A stretch of 64,000 nucleotides of DNA from Rhizobium laguerreae (lineage in GTDB: Bacteria > Pseudomonadota > Alphaproteobacteria > Rhizobiales > Rhizobiaceae), in NCBI RefSeq assembly GCF_002008165.1, contig NZ_MRDM01000014.1, positions 992,001 through 1,056,000 on the forward strand, in the 5' to 3' direction. How positions within the stretch are numbered: the stretch's first letter is position 1; every line of letters begins with the position of its first letter. Shown in pieces: positions 44,606 through 52,156 of the stretch. The position numbers and the translations under genes are program-made. The notes under the pieces are model-generated. The model saw only the letters and a program-made list of their open reading frames with translations. It did no database searches and was not told the DNA's origin.

Positions 44606-45106
44606 TTATGCCTCGCCGACCGTTTCAAACAGCACGGCTTCCATCGCCTTCGTCGCTTCCATGCCGGACCAGACGACGAACTGGAATGCCTGGAAATAGG
44701 CCTCGCAGGTGTCAAGCGCGCTGGAAAGCAGCACCTCCACCTGGCGATTGGTAGGCTCCGCACCGCCGGCAAGCAGCAGCGATTGGCGGAAAATGACGAC
44801 ATCTTCCTGGCGCCAGAGGTCGAAATGACCCATCAGCACCTGCCCGTTGATCGCCGAGAGCAGCTTGACCACCTCGTTGACCCTGATGTCGGGAACTTTG
44901 ATATCGAAGGCGCAGCCAAGGTGCAGCGCCTCGAATTCCTCCATCCAGGAGAAGGAGACGTGGTAGTCCGTCCAGCGGCCCTCGACCGTCATCGCGATCT
45001 CGTCCTCGCCGGACCGTTCGAACGACCAGTCGTTGTTGGAGGCAACGTACTCGATCATATCGACCGGGTTCGACTGACGCTCGACTTCCAATTCCATCAG
45101 GTTCAT
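44606..45106 (-). CDS. YbjN domain-containing protein
   Basis: The 166-residue protein matches the YbjN family found upstream of proC in alphaproteobacteria. NPVDMIEYVASNNDWSFERSGEDEI opens a fold like that of type III secretion chaperones. FDLWRQEDVVIFRQSLLL lies near the middle. No enzymatic motif is seen; a chaperone-like role has been suggested for relatives. The start is ATG 45106 with AAGGTG 4 nt upstream. It is the first gene of the ybjN-proC-csaA group. Confidence 0.9.
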   Translation of the reverse strand: MNLMELEVERQSNPVDMIEYVASNNDWSFERSGEDEIAMTVEGRWTDYHVSFSWMEEFEALHLGCAFDIKVPDIRVNEVVKLLSAINGQVLMGHFDLWRQEDVVIFRQSLLLAGGAEPTNRQVEVLLSSALDTCEAYFQAFQFVVWSGMEATKAMEAVLFETVGEA

Positions 45107-45290
45107 GCAGCACCTTCTTGACCGGAACGAATGCGACCTAACTTGGTGTACGAACACAAGAAAGACACACGCAAAATACCGGAACCACCACTCGGATGAT
45201 CGTTGAACCGCTGCCAGACTTAACGCAGATAACCTGCCCGGAGCTTACCACGTCGCTTCGAATCATCATTTAAAATCAGTGTATAGCGCC

Positions 45291-45440
45291 CCTGGTCCCC
45301 TGCCAGCCCCCCGAACCGAAAATAGGACCGACCACTGTGGAAAGGCTCTTCGAAATTCAATTCAGAAGGGAGAATAAGCGACTCTGCGAATTGGCTTTTT
45401 TGGCAGTGTCCACAGGTGGAAAACTCACCTGGTTTTTTTA
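45291..45440 (+). ncRNA. Candidate small RNA in the ybjN-ubiK gap
   Basis: Both flanking genes are on the minus strand, yet the plus strand has a terminator at 45413-45440: CAGGTG-N8-CACCTG, then seven T. A possible promoter is CTTCGA (45256), a 17-bp spacer and GTGTAT (45279), which would start RNA near 45291. That RNA would be 150 nt, and CCCCTGG at its 5' end can pair with CCACAGGTGG near its 3' end. I do not recognise the family. It does not look like 6S, tmRNA, RNase P or SRP RNA. Confidence 0.35.
45413..45440 (+). terminator. Plus-strand terminator with no annotated gene upstream
   Basis: CAGGTG (45413-45418) and CACCTG (45427-45432) pair around an 8-base loop, extended by one G-C beyond a bulge, followed by G and TTTTTTT. 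The T-run lies on the plus strand only. Confidence 0.65.
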
Positions 45441-45445
45441 AGGAA

Positions 45446-45481
45446 GATGCGGCGTGTGGCATGAAGGCAACGCCGCATCTG
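45446..45481. other. Long perfect hairpin near the end of ubiK
   Basis: AGATGCGGCGT (45446-45456) and ACGCCGCATCT (45471-45481) pair perfectly over 11 bp with a 14-base loop. It lies 14 bp past the ubiK stop. No T-run follows on the minus strand, so it may stabilise the mRNA end or act as a factor-dependent stop. Confidence 0.5.
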
Positions 45482-45495
45482 TGTCGTATCGGGAC

Positions 45496-45756
45496 TTAAG
45501 CGCCCTCGCCGGCAAGCTTCGCCTCGAGTGCTGCGATGCGGGCGGCAAGCGCCTCGTTCTCGTCGCGTGCCTTGATCGCCATCTCGCGCACGGCCTCGAA
45601 CTCCTCGCGCTTGACGATGTCCATGCTGTTCAGCCAACGCTCGGCTTGGGCGTTGAAGGCGGTTTCGATCTCCTTGCGGACGCCTTGGGCGGCACCGGCC
45701 GCATCGGTCATCAGCTTGGCGAATTCGTCCATGATGCGGTTCGTTCCGGTCGTCAT
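45496..45756 (-). CDS. ubiK: UbiK-type ubiquinone biosynthesis accessory factor (BMFP)
   Basis: The 86-residue protein matches the BMFP/UbiK family. It starts TTGTNRIMDEFAKLMTDAAG and ends in a coiled coil (DENEALAARIAALEAKL). UbiK helps aerobic ubiquinone synthesis as a trimer that binds lipids; Brucella BMFP was shown to fuse membranes in vitro. The start is ATG 45756 with GGGAG 10 nt upstream. It is monocistronic, with an opposite-strand lgt 200 bp away. Confidence 0.85.
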   Translation of the reverse strand: MTTGTNRIMDEFAKLMTDAAGAAQGVRKEIETAFNAQAERWLNSMDIVKREEFEAVREMAIKARDENEALAARIAALEAKLAGEGA

Positions 45757-45957
45757 GGCGTTTTTCTCCCTTCGCATGAGGTGAATTCAGCCCTTCAGGG
45801 CCTCGAGGATTGAGGTAGGGCTTCGCCATCGACGATGCAAGCGTTTTACACGGGATAAGCTTGCCGGAACCGGCCGGGAACGGGCCATCACGAACAATGG
45901 ACTTGACCGTCCGGGATCGCAGCGGCATGTTCCGCGCAACTCAACAGGTGGAAAACC

Positions 45958-46806
45958 TTGCCGACAGCAGCCAATCTCCTTGCCATCATGCCTTTCCCGG
46001 ATATCGATCCGATCGCCTTTTCGATCGGCCCGCTGGCGATTCATTGGTACGGTCTCGCCTATGTCGCCGGCATCCTGCTCGGCTGGGCCTATGCGCGTCG
46101 CATCGCCGCCAATGACAGTCTCTGGCCCGGCAACGTCTCGCCGATATCAAAGACGCAGCTCGATGATTTCATCGTCTGGGCAGCGCTTGGCGTCGTCCTC
46201 GGCGGTCGTCTCGGCTATATTTTCTTCTATGATCTCCCCGCCGTCCTGCGCACTCCCGTCCGTGCGCTCGAGATCTGGAACGGCGGCATGTCCTTCCATG
46301 GCGGTCTGACCGGCACGACGATCGCCATGATCCTCTTTGCCCGCCGTAACGCCATCCCGGTCTGGAGCCTGTTCGACATTGTCGCCGCCGTCGTTCCCTT
46401 CGGTCTGTTCTTCGGCCGCATCGCCAATTTCATCAATGGCGAGCTGTGGGGCCGGTTGACCGACGTGCCCTGGGCCGTTGTCTTCCCGACCGGCGGTCCC
46501 TTCGCCCGCCATCCGAGCCAGCTTTACGAAGCCGGTCTCGAAGGCATCGTTCTGCTCCTGGTGCTGGCCGCCTTCGTCTATGGCATGCGCGCGCTGAAAA
46601 GCCCCGGCTTCATTACAGGCGTCTTCGTCTGCGGTTATGCGCTGTCGCGCATCTTCGTCGAATTCTTCCGCGAGCCTGATGCCCAGCTCGGTTACCTGCT
46701 CGGCACGAACTGGCTGACCATGGGCATGGTGCTCTCCTTCCCGATGATCCTGCTTGGCCTCTGGGCGATGCTGCGGGCCCGCCGCCAGGCTGCGCTGCAG
46801 CTCTGA
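45958..46806 (+). CDS. lgt: Prolipoprotein diacylglyceryl transferase
   Basis: The 282-residue inner-membrane protein has about seven hydrophobic segments and the Lgt signature GRIANFINGELWGR near residue 151. HGGLTG and an essential RLGYIFFYD lie before it. Lgt adds diacylglycerol from phosphatidylglycerol to the lipobox cysteine of prolipoproteins. The start is TTG 45958 with AGGTGG 6 nt upstream; ATG 45988 would cut ten residues. midA follows after 18 bp. Confidence 0.97.
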   Translation: MPTAANLLAIMPFPDIDPIAFSIGPLAIHWYGLAYVAGILLGWAYARRIAANDSLWPGNVSPISKTQLDDFIVWAALGVVLGGRLGYIFFYDLPAVLRTPVRALEIWNGGMSFHGGLTGTTIAMILFARRNAIPVWSLFDIVAAVVPFGLFFGRIANFINGELWGRLTDVPWAVVFPTGGPFARHPSQLYEAGLEGIVLLLVLAAFVYGMRALKSPGFITGVFVCGYALSRIFVEFFREPDAQLGYLLGTNWLTMGMVLSFPMILLGLWAMLRARRQAALQL

Positions 46807-46824
46807 AACGGCAGGACGCGCGAC

Positions 46825-47925
46825 ATGACCACCGCTCTAGGCGAAAAGATCAAGGCGATTATCCAGGCCAACGGCCCGATCAGCGTCACCGATTATTTCT
46901 CGCTCTGCCTCGCAGACCCCGAACACGGCTATTACCGCACCCGCGAGCCCTTCGGCCGTTCCGGTGATTTCGTCACCGCGCCCGAAGTCAGCCAGATCTT
47001 CGGCGAGATGATCGGCGTCTTCATCGTCCATGCGTGGCAGCGCCATGGCACACCGACAGACGTCCGCCTCGTCGAGATCGGCCCCGGCCGCGGCACCATG
47101 ATGGCCGACATGCTGCGCGTCATTTCCCGCATCGCTCCACCGCTTTTCGACGCGATGACCGTGCATCTCGTCGAAACCAGCGAGCGCCTGCGCGACGTTC
47201 AGAGCCAGACGCTCGAACCCCACGGCGACAAGATCACCTGGCACGATGGCTTCGACGAAGTACCGCCCGGCTTCACGCTGATTGCCGCCAACGAACTCTT
47301 CGACGCCATCCCGATCCGCCAGTTCGTCCGCATGCCAACGGGGTTCCGTGAGCGCATGGTCGGTATCGACGCCGATGGCGAGCTGACTTTCGCCGCCGGC
47401 GTCGCCGGCCTCGATCCCACCTTGCTGCCCGAACCGGTGCAGAACGTGCCGGTCGGCACGCTCTTCGAGATCTCGCCTGCTCGCCAGGCGGTGATGATGG
47501 CGATCTGCGAGCGGCTGCGCGCCTTCGGCGGCACGGCGCTTACGATCGACTACGGCCATCTCGTCACCGGTTTCGGAGATACGCTGCAGGCCGTGCGCAT
47601 GCATGAATTCGACCCGCCGCTCGCCCATCCCGGCGAAGCCGATCTGACGAGCCATGTCGACTTCCAGCAGCTCGCCGAAACGGCACTTGCGGCCGGCCTC
47701 CATCTGAACGGCGCCCTGCATCAGGGTGATTTCCTGACCGGCCTCGGCATCATCGAGCGCGCAACCGCGCTCGGCCGCGATCGCGAACCGCAAACCCAGC
47801 AGGTCATCCAGGCGGCGGTCGAAAGGCTCGCCGGCGCCGGTGAAGGCCGGATGGGCGAACTGTTCAAGGTGATGGCGGTCTCCTATCCCCCCCTCGATCT
47901 CATGCCCTTTCGTCCGGTGGATTGA
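46825..47925 (+). CDS. MidA/NDUFAF7-type SAM-dependent methyltransferase
   Basis: The 366-residue protein matches the COG1565 family. ISVTDYFSLCLADPEHGYYRTREPFG opens it (fold-typical YY), GDFVTAPEVSQIFGE and VEIGPGRGTMMADMLR bind SAM, and NELFDAIPIRQ follows. Mitochondrial NDUFAF7 dimethylates an arginine of complex I; the bacterial form is presumed to serve complex I assembly. It lies between lgt and pgeF in the order typical of Rhizobiales. Confidence 0.92.
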   Translation: MTTALGEKIKAIIQANGPISVTDYFSLCLADPEHGYYRTREPFGRSGDFVTAPEVSQIFGEMIGVFIVHAWQRHGTPTDVRLVEIGPGRGTMMADMLRVISRIAPPLFDAMTVHLVETSERLRDVQSQTLEPHGDKITWHDGFDEVPPGFTLIAANELFDAIPIRQFVRMPTGFRERMVGIDADGELTFAAGVAGLDPTLLPEPVQNVPVGTLFEISPARQAVMMAICERLRAFGGTALTIDYGHLVTGFGDTLQAVRMHEFDPPLAHPGEADLTSHVDFQQLAETALAAGLHLNGALHQGDFLTGLGIIERATALGRDREPQTQQVIQAAVERLAGAGEGRMGELFKVMAVSYPPLDLMPFRPVD

Positions 47926-48036
47926 CAGGGCGCACGCGGCTGGTTCAACATCGGCCCGAAACAAGAACTTAAAGCGCGCCGCATATGCGATGCGCTTGGA
48001 ATAATAACAAACCCCTCGAAAACCCCGGAATCACAG

Positions 48037-48831
48037 ATGCAGGACGCGGCCTCTCCCGCACCGATCGAAAGCGCGCTGCTGAACGAAGCGACGGGCGCCA
48101 CGATCCGGCACGGATATTTCACTCGGGCCGGCGGCGTTTCGGAGGGGCTGTATCGTGGCCTTAACGTCGGCCTCGGCTCCAGCGACGAACGCGACAAGGT
48201 CCTGGAAAACCGCCGTCGCGTCGCCGCCTGGTTCGGCTTGCCGGTCGAGCGGCTGGCAACCACGCATCAGGTCCATTCCGCCGATGTCGTGACGATCGGC
48301 GCCGATTACGACGGCGCCCGCCCCGACGCGGATGCGATGGTGACCCGCACCCCTGGCATTGCGCTTGGCGTGCTCGCCGCCGATTGCGGACCCATCCTGT
48401 TTGCCGACCCCGACAATCGCGTCATCGGCGCCGCCCATGCCGGCTGGAAGGGCGCGCTGACGGGCGTGCTCGAAAATACCATCGCCGCCATGGAGGCGCT
48501 CGGTGCGGACCGCGCTCGCATCGTCGCTTGCCTCGGCCCCTCGATCAGCCAGGCGAGCTATGAGGTCGGCCCTGAGTTCGTCGAGCGTTTCGTCGCCGAA
48601 AACCCGGAGGACGAGCGCTATTTCGTGCCTTCCGCAACGCCCGGCCACGCTATGTTCGACCTGCCGGCGCTGACCGTCGACCGGCTGACGAAAGCCGGCG
48701 TGCGTGCCGAAAGCCTCGGCCTCTGCACCTATGTGGACAACGAGCGCTTCTTTTCCTACCGCAGGACGACACATCGCAAGGAGCCGGATTACGGCCGCCA
48801 GATTTCCGCGATATCAATTAGGGAGACTTGA
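48037..48831 (+). CDS. pgeF: Peptidoglycan editing factor PgeF (laccase-domain, YfiH family)
   Basis: The 264-residue protein matches the YfiH/PgeF family. HGYFTRAGGVSEGLYRGLNVG, THQVHSADV, ADCGPILF and AAHAGWKGAL carry the zinc ligands H, C and H. In E. coli PgeF removes L-serine-containing precursors from peptidoglycan synthesis; other members act as purine-nucleoside enzymes. The gap from midA holds a small inverted repeat with AAGCGC and GCGCTT. The M24 gene starts 5 bp after the stop. Confidence 0.93.
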   Translation: MQDAASPAPIESALLNEATGATIRHGYFTRAGGVSEGLYRGLNVGLGSSDERDKVLENRRRVAAWFGLPVERLATTHQVHSADVVTIGADYDGARPDADAMVTRTPGIALGVLAADCGPILFADPDNRVIGAAHAGWKGALTGVLENTIAAMEALGADRARIVACLGPSISQASYEVGPEFVERFVAENPEDERYFVPSATPGHAMFDLPALTVDRLTKAGVRAESLGLCTYVDNERFFSYRRTTHRKEPDYGRQISAISIRET

Positions 48832-48836
48832 GCAGA

Positions 48837-49988
48837 ATGGCACTGCACTTCGAAAAGGCCGAATTCGCAAGCCGGCTTGCGCGCCTCACCGAGAAGATGA
48901 AGGAAGAAAAGCTCGACGCCTTGCTGCTCTTCGCCCAGGAAAGCATGTATTGGCTGACGGGCTACGACACCTTCGGCTACTGCTTCTTCCAGACGCTGGT
49001 CGTCAAGAGCGACGGCACCATGGCGCTGATCACCCGCTCAGCCGATCTTCGCCAGGCCAGGCATACCTCGATCCTCGAGGACATCCATATCTGGGTCGAC
49101 CGGGTCAATGCCGACCCGACGCTCGACCTGAAGAACCTGCTGGTCGAGATGGACCTGCTCGGCGCCCGCATCGGCATCGAATATGATACGCACGGCATGA
49201 CCGGCCGCGTCGCCCGGCTGCTCGACGCGCAATTGACCACCTTCGGCCAGATCGTCGACGCCTCCTACCTCGTCAGCCGCCTGCGCCTGATCAAGAGCCC
49301 GACGGAGGTCGCCTATGTCGAGCGTGCCGCCGTTCTCGCCGACGATGCGCTCGATGCCGCGATCCGGCTGACAAAACCCGGCGCCGACGAGGCCGATATC
49401 CTCGCCGCCATGCAGGGCGCGATCTTTTCCGGCGGCGGCGACTACCCCGCCAACGAGTTCATCATCGGCTCCGGCGCCGACGCCCTGCTTTGCCGCTACA
49501 AGGCCGGCCGCCGCAAGCTCGACGCCAACGACCAACTGACGCTCGAATGGGCCGGCGCCTATGCGCATTACCATGCCGCCATGATGCGCACGATCGTCAT
49601 CGGCGAGCCGACGCATCGCCACCGCGAGCTTTACAACGCCTGCCGCGAAACAATCGAAGCGATCGAGACCGTGCTCAAGCCCGGCCAGACCTTCGGCGAT
49701 GTCTTCGACATGCATGCCAGGATCATCGACGAGCGCGGCCTGGCCCGCCACCGGCTGAATGCCTGTGGTTATTCGCTCGGCGCCCGCTTCTCGCCCTCCT
49801 GGATGGAGCATCAGATGTTCCATGTCGGCAATCCGCAGCCGATCGAGCCGAACATGTCGCTCTTCGTGCACATGATCATCGCCGATTCCGATACGGGCAC
49901 GGCGATGACGCTCGGCCAGACCTATCTGACGACTGCGGATGCGCCGCGCGCGCTATCCCGCCATCCGCTCGATTTCATCGGGCTCTGA
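48837..49988 (+). CDS. M24-family (creatinase/Xaa-Pro-like) protein without metal ligands
   Basis: The 383-residue protein has the creatinase N-terminal domain and a pita-bread C-terminal domain. The five metal ligands of aminopeptidase P enzymes are absent. The first two aspartates are E237 (LEWAG) and A248, the GHG histidine is Y312, and the EP glutamate is H345. YHAAMMRT resembles the creatinase and ectoine hydrolase (DoeA) branch, which work without metal. It probably cleaves a C-N bond in a small amidine- or amide-type compound; substrate unknown. ATG 48837 fits the family; TTG 48828 is an alternative. Confidence 0.85.
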   Translation: MALHFEKAEFASRLARLTEKMKEEKLDALLLFAQESMYWLTGYDTFGYCFFQTLVVKSDGTMALITRSADLRQARHTSILEDIHIWVDRVNADPTLDLKNLLVEMDLLGARIGIEYDTHGMTGRVARLLDAQLTTFGQIVDASYLVSRLRLIKSPTEVAYVERAAVLADDALDAAIRLTKPGADEADILAAMQGAIFSGGGDYPANEFIIGSGADALLCRYKAGRRKLDANDQLTLEWAGAYAHYHAAMMRTIVIGEPTHRHRELYNACRETIEAIETVLKPGQTFGDVFDMHARIIDERGLARHRLNACGYSLGARFSPSWMEHQMFHVGNPQPIEPNMSLFVHMIIADSDTGTAMTLGQTYLTTADAPRALSRHPLDFIGL

Positions 49989-50079
49989 CCGGTGAGAATC
50001 CGGAATTGACAGACGACCGTCCCCACCCGCATAAATTCGGGTGGGGCTGATTGCGATTGCGGGAAGGACGGACCAAGGG

Positions 50080-50901
50080 ATGACGCGAGCTGCGATTGTG
50101 CCCACGCTCCTGTTCGTCATGGCTCTACTGACAGCCTGCAACACGACCGATGCGCTGACGCCGCAGGTCGACATCGGCAATTCCTCCGGGGGCGCCCCGT
50201 CGAGCCCGGTGACGCAGAGCGAGGCCGAGCGCTTGGCAGGCACCCGCCAGCCGAGTTTCTCGGGAAGCTCGCAGCAGGGCGGCTACCATCCAGCCTATGA
50301 TCAGTCGCAGCGGGCCTATCGACCCGGCACCGGCGCGGCGCCGACGACGATGCAGGAACAGGCAGACGCCCTGTCGAGAAGCGGCTCCTCACCGGCCGCC
50401 TCTGCCCCGATCGACAGACAATCGCTGCCCCCGCCGGCGGCCAGTGGTGAGCTTGCCGCACAGCCGGCTCCGCCGGCCGAGGCGCAACAGCCGCAGCAGA
50501 GCGCCGCCCTCCCCCCCAGTTCCTCCTCCGCCCGCGGCAATACCGTGCGCTTCCTACCGATCATCGGCGCGCCGGTGCAGGCCGTGACACCGCTCTCGCG
50601 CCAGCTCGGTGCCGAAGCGCGCGCGCACGGCCTTTCCATCAAGAGTTCGAACGACGCGAGCAGCGACTACATCCTCAAGGGCTACCTCTCCGCCTTCAGC
50701 GACGACGGCAAGGTCACCGTGGTCTATGTCTGGGACATTCTCGACAGCGGCGGGGGCCGCCTGCACCGCATCCAGGGACAAGAAAGCGTGCCGACGGCCG
50801 CGGCCGATCCATGGGCGGGCGTTCCGGCCTCGGTGATGCAGCAGATCGCCTCGAAAACCATCGCAGAATTCTCTTCCTGGCGGCAGGCTCAGGGCGGTTA
50901 G
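50080..50901 (+). CDS. Predicted outer-membrane or periplasmic lipoprotein, unknown function
   Basis: The 273-residue protein has a lipoprotein signal with lipobox ALLTAC and the lipidated cysteine at residue 20. Residues 20-160 are low complexity, rich in S, P, A and Q, like a flexible linker. The C-terminal 110 residues are ordered: TVRFLPIIGAPVQAVTPLSRQLG opens them, and KGYLSAFSDDGKVTVVYVWDI suggests a beta-sheet domain. I do not recognise the domain. ATG 50080 is chosen because it starts the signal; AAGGA lies about 12 nt upstream. Confidence 0.75.
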   Translation: MTRAAIVPTLLFVMALLTACNTTDALTPQVDIGNSSGGAPSSPVTQSEAERLAGTRQPSFSGSSQQGGYHPAYDQSQRAYRPGTGAAPTTMQEQADALSRSGSSPAASAPIDRQSLPPPAASGELAAQPAPPAEAQQPQQSAALPPSSSSARGNTVRFLPIIGAPVQAVTPLSRQLGAEARAHGLSIKSSNDASSDYILKGYLSAFSDDGKVTVVYVWDILDSGGGRLHRIQGQESVPTAAADPWAGVPASVMQQIASKTIAEFSSWRQAQGG

Positions 50902-51006
50902 TCACAAACTTTTTGCAAATATGGAAGCCTGTGGCGCCTTTGCCCTTGCATTCACGGGGAAGCTGACTAAAAAGCGCGGCTATCAGCGCGTAACAGGCGG
51001 ACCAAA

Positions 51007-51939
51007 ATGAAGGTTTTCGCGGGCAATTCGAACCGGCAACTCGCCGAAGCGATCTGCAACTATCTCAATGTTCCCTTGGGGAAAGCCAGTGTTCGAAGGT
51101 TTGCCGATCAGGAAATCTTCGTGGAAATCCAGGAAAATGTGCGCGGCGAGGACGTTTTCCTCGTGCAGCCGACCGCTTTTCCCGCAAACGACCACCTGAT
51201 GGAACTGCTGATCATGATCGACGCCATGCGTCGTTCGTCAGCCCGCCGCATCACCGCCGTCCTTCCCTATTTCGGCTATGCGCGTCAGGACCGCCGCGCC
51301 TCCGGCCGCACGCCGATCTCCGCCAAGCTGGTCGCGAACCTCATTACAGAAGCCGGCGCCGACCGTGTCATGACGCTCGATCTCCATGCCGGGCAGATCC
51401 AGGGCTTCTTCGATATTCCGACCGACAATCTCTTCGCCATGCCCGTGCTGACGCGCGACATCAAGAGCCATTATGACCTCAGCAACGTCGTGGTCGTCTC
51501 GCCTGACGTCGGTGGTGTGGTTCGCGCCCGCGCGCTTGCCAAGCGGCTGGACTGTCTTCTGGCCATCGTCGACAAGCGTCGCGAGCGGCCGGGTGAATCC
51601 GAAGTCATGAACATCATCGGCGACATCACCGGCAAGGACTGCCTGCTGATCGACGACATCGTTGATTCCGGCGGCACGCTCTGCAACGCGGCCGACGCGA
51701 TGCTGGCCAAGGGCGCATCCAGCGTCACCGCCTATATCACCCACGGCGTTCTCTCGGGCGGCGCAGTCACCCGCGTCACTTCCTCGAAGCTTCGCGAGCT
51801 CGTCATCACGGATTCGATCCAGCCGACCACGGCGGTTCTCTCGGCGCACAATATCCGCATCGTGACCACGGCCCCTCTGATCGGCGAAGCCATCAGCCGA
51901 ACAGCTCAGGAAGAGTCCGTCTCCAGCCTCTTCGATTAA
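51007..51939 (+). CDS. prs: Ribose-phosphate pyrophosphokinase (PRPP synthetase)
   Basis: The 310-residue protein is full length. It starts KVFAGNSNRQLAEAICNYL, has the flexible loop LPYFGYARQDRRA, and the PRPP motif DCLLIDDIVDSGGTLCNAA near residue 212. Prs makes PRPP from ribose 5-phosphate and ATP for nucleotides, histidine and tryptophan. It is followed at once by a terminator. Apt, which uses PRPP, is at the right end of the window. Confidence 0.98.
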   Translation: MKVFAGNSNRQLAEAICNYLNVPLGKASVRRFADQEIFVEIQENVRGEDVFLVQPTAFPANDHLMELLIMIDAMRRSSARRITAVLPYFGYARQDRRASGRTPISAKLVANLITEAGADRVMTLDLHAGQIQGFFDIPTDNLFAMPVLTRDIKSHYDLSNVVVVSPDVGGVVRARALAKRLDCLLAIVDKRRERPGESEVMNIIGDITGKDCLLIDDIVDSGGTLCNAADAMLAKGASSVTAYITHGVLSGGAVTRVTSSKLRELVITDSIQPTTAVLSAHNIRIVTTAPLIGEAISRTAQEESVSSLFD

Positions 51940-51966
51940 AAAGAGCCGGCATTCGATCGGCTCTTT
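51940..51966 (+). terminator. Terminator of prs
   Basis: AAAGAGCCG (51940-51948) and CGGCTCTTT (51958-51966) pair over 9 bp around a 9-base loop, starting one base after the prs stop. Confidence 0.85.
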
Positions 51967-51994
51967 CAATTTCTACATCAGGTGGACCAAGCTA

Positions 51995-52094
51995 TTACAG
52001 CTCTTCGGACCGCATGAATTGCTGACCGTTGATTGTCGCAGAGCCGCGTTCGTGACAGCCGTCCCGATCGTTGGTCTCGGCGAAGCTTGCGACG
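51995..52094 (-). pseudogene. Degenerate C-terminal copy of the neighbouring periplasmic protein gene
   Basis: On the minus strand VASFAETNDRDGCHERGSATINGQQFMRSEEL (written in parts VASFAETNDRDG and GSATINGQQF) ends at TAA 51997. It resembles the C-terminus of the gene at 52157, which has VKGFAKTDADG and GAVAVNGQQIKG in the same order and spacing, apart from a short gap. No start or upstream part is present. A terminator lies between the intact gene and this piece. It looks like the end of a second, mostly deleted, tandem copy. Confidence 0.45.
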
Positions 52095-52102
52095 TAAGAC
52101 GC

Positions 52103-52126
52103 AAAAAGCCGGCACAAGGCCGGCTT
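52103..52126 (-). terminator. Terminator of the 512-residue periplasmic protein gene
   Basis: On the minus strand AAGCCGGC and GCCGGCTT pair over 8 bp around CTTGT, followed by TTTTG. Confidence 0.8.
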
Positions 52127-52156
52127 CTTTCACTTCTGATTCCCCATTGATAACGC

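Noticed and set aside
45291..45440. 6S RNA
   Set aside because: Size and end pairing fit, but I see no convincing central bubble, and in Rhizobiales the 6S gene is usually near zapA and a 5-formyltetrahydrofolate cyclo-ligase gene, not here.
45220..45462. A minus-strand open frame of 80 codons between ybjN and ubiK
   Set aside because: No ribosome site, no recognisable domain, and it overlaps the plus-strand terminator.
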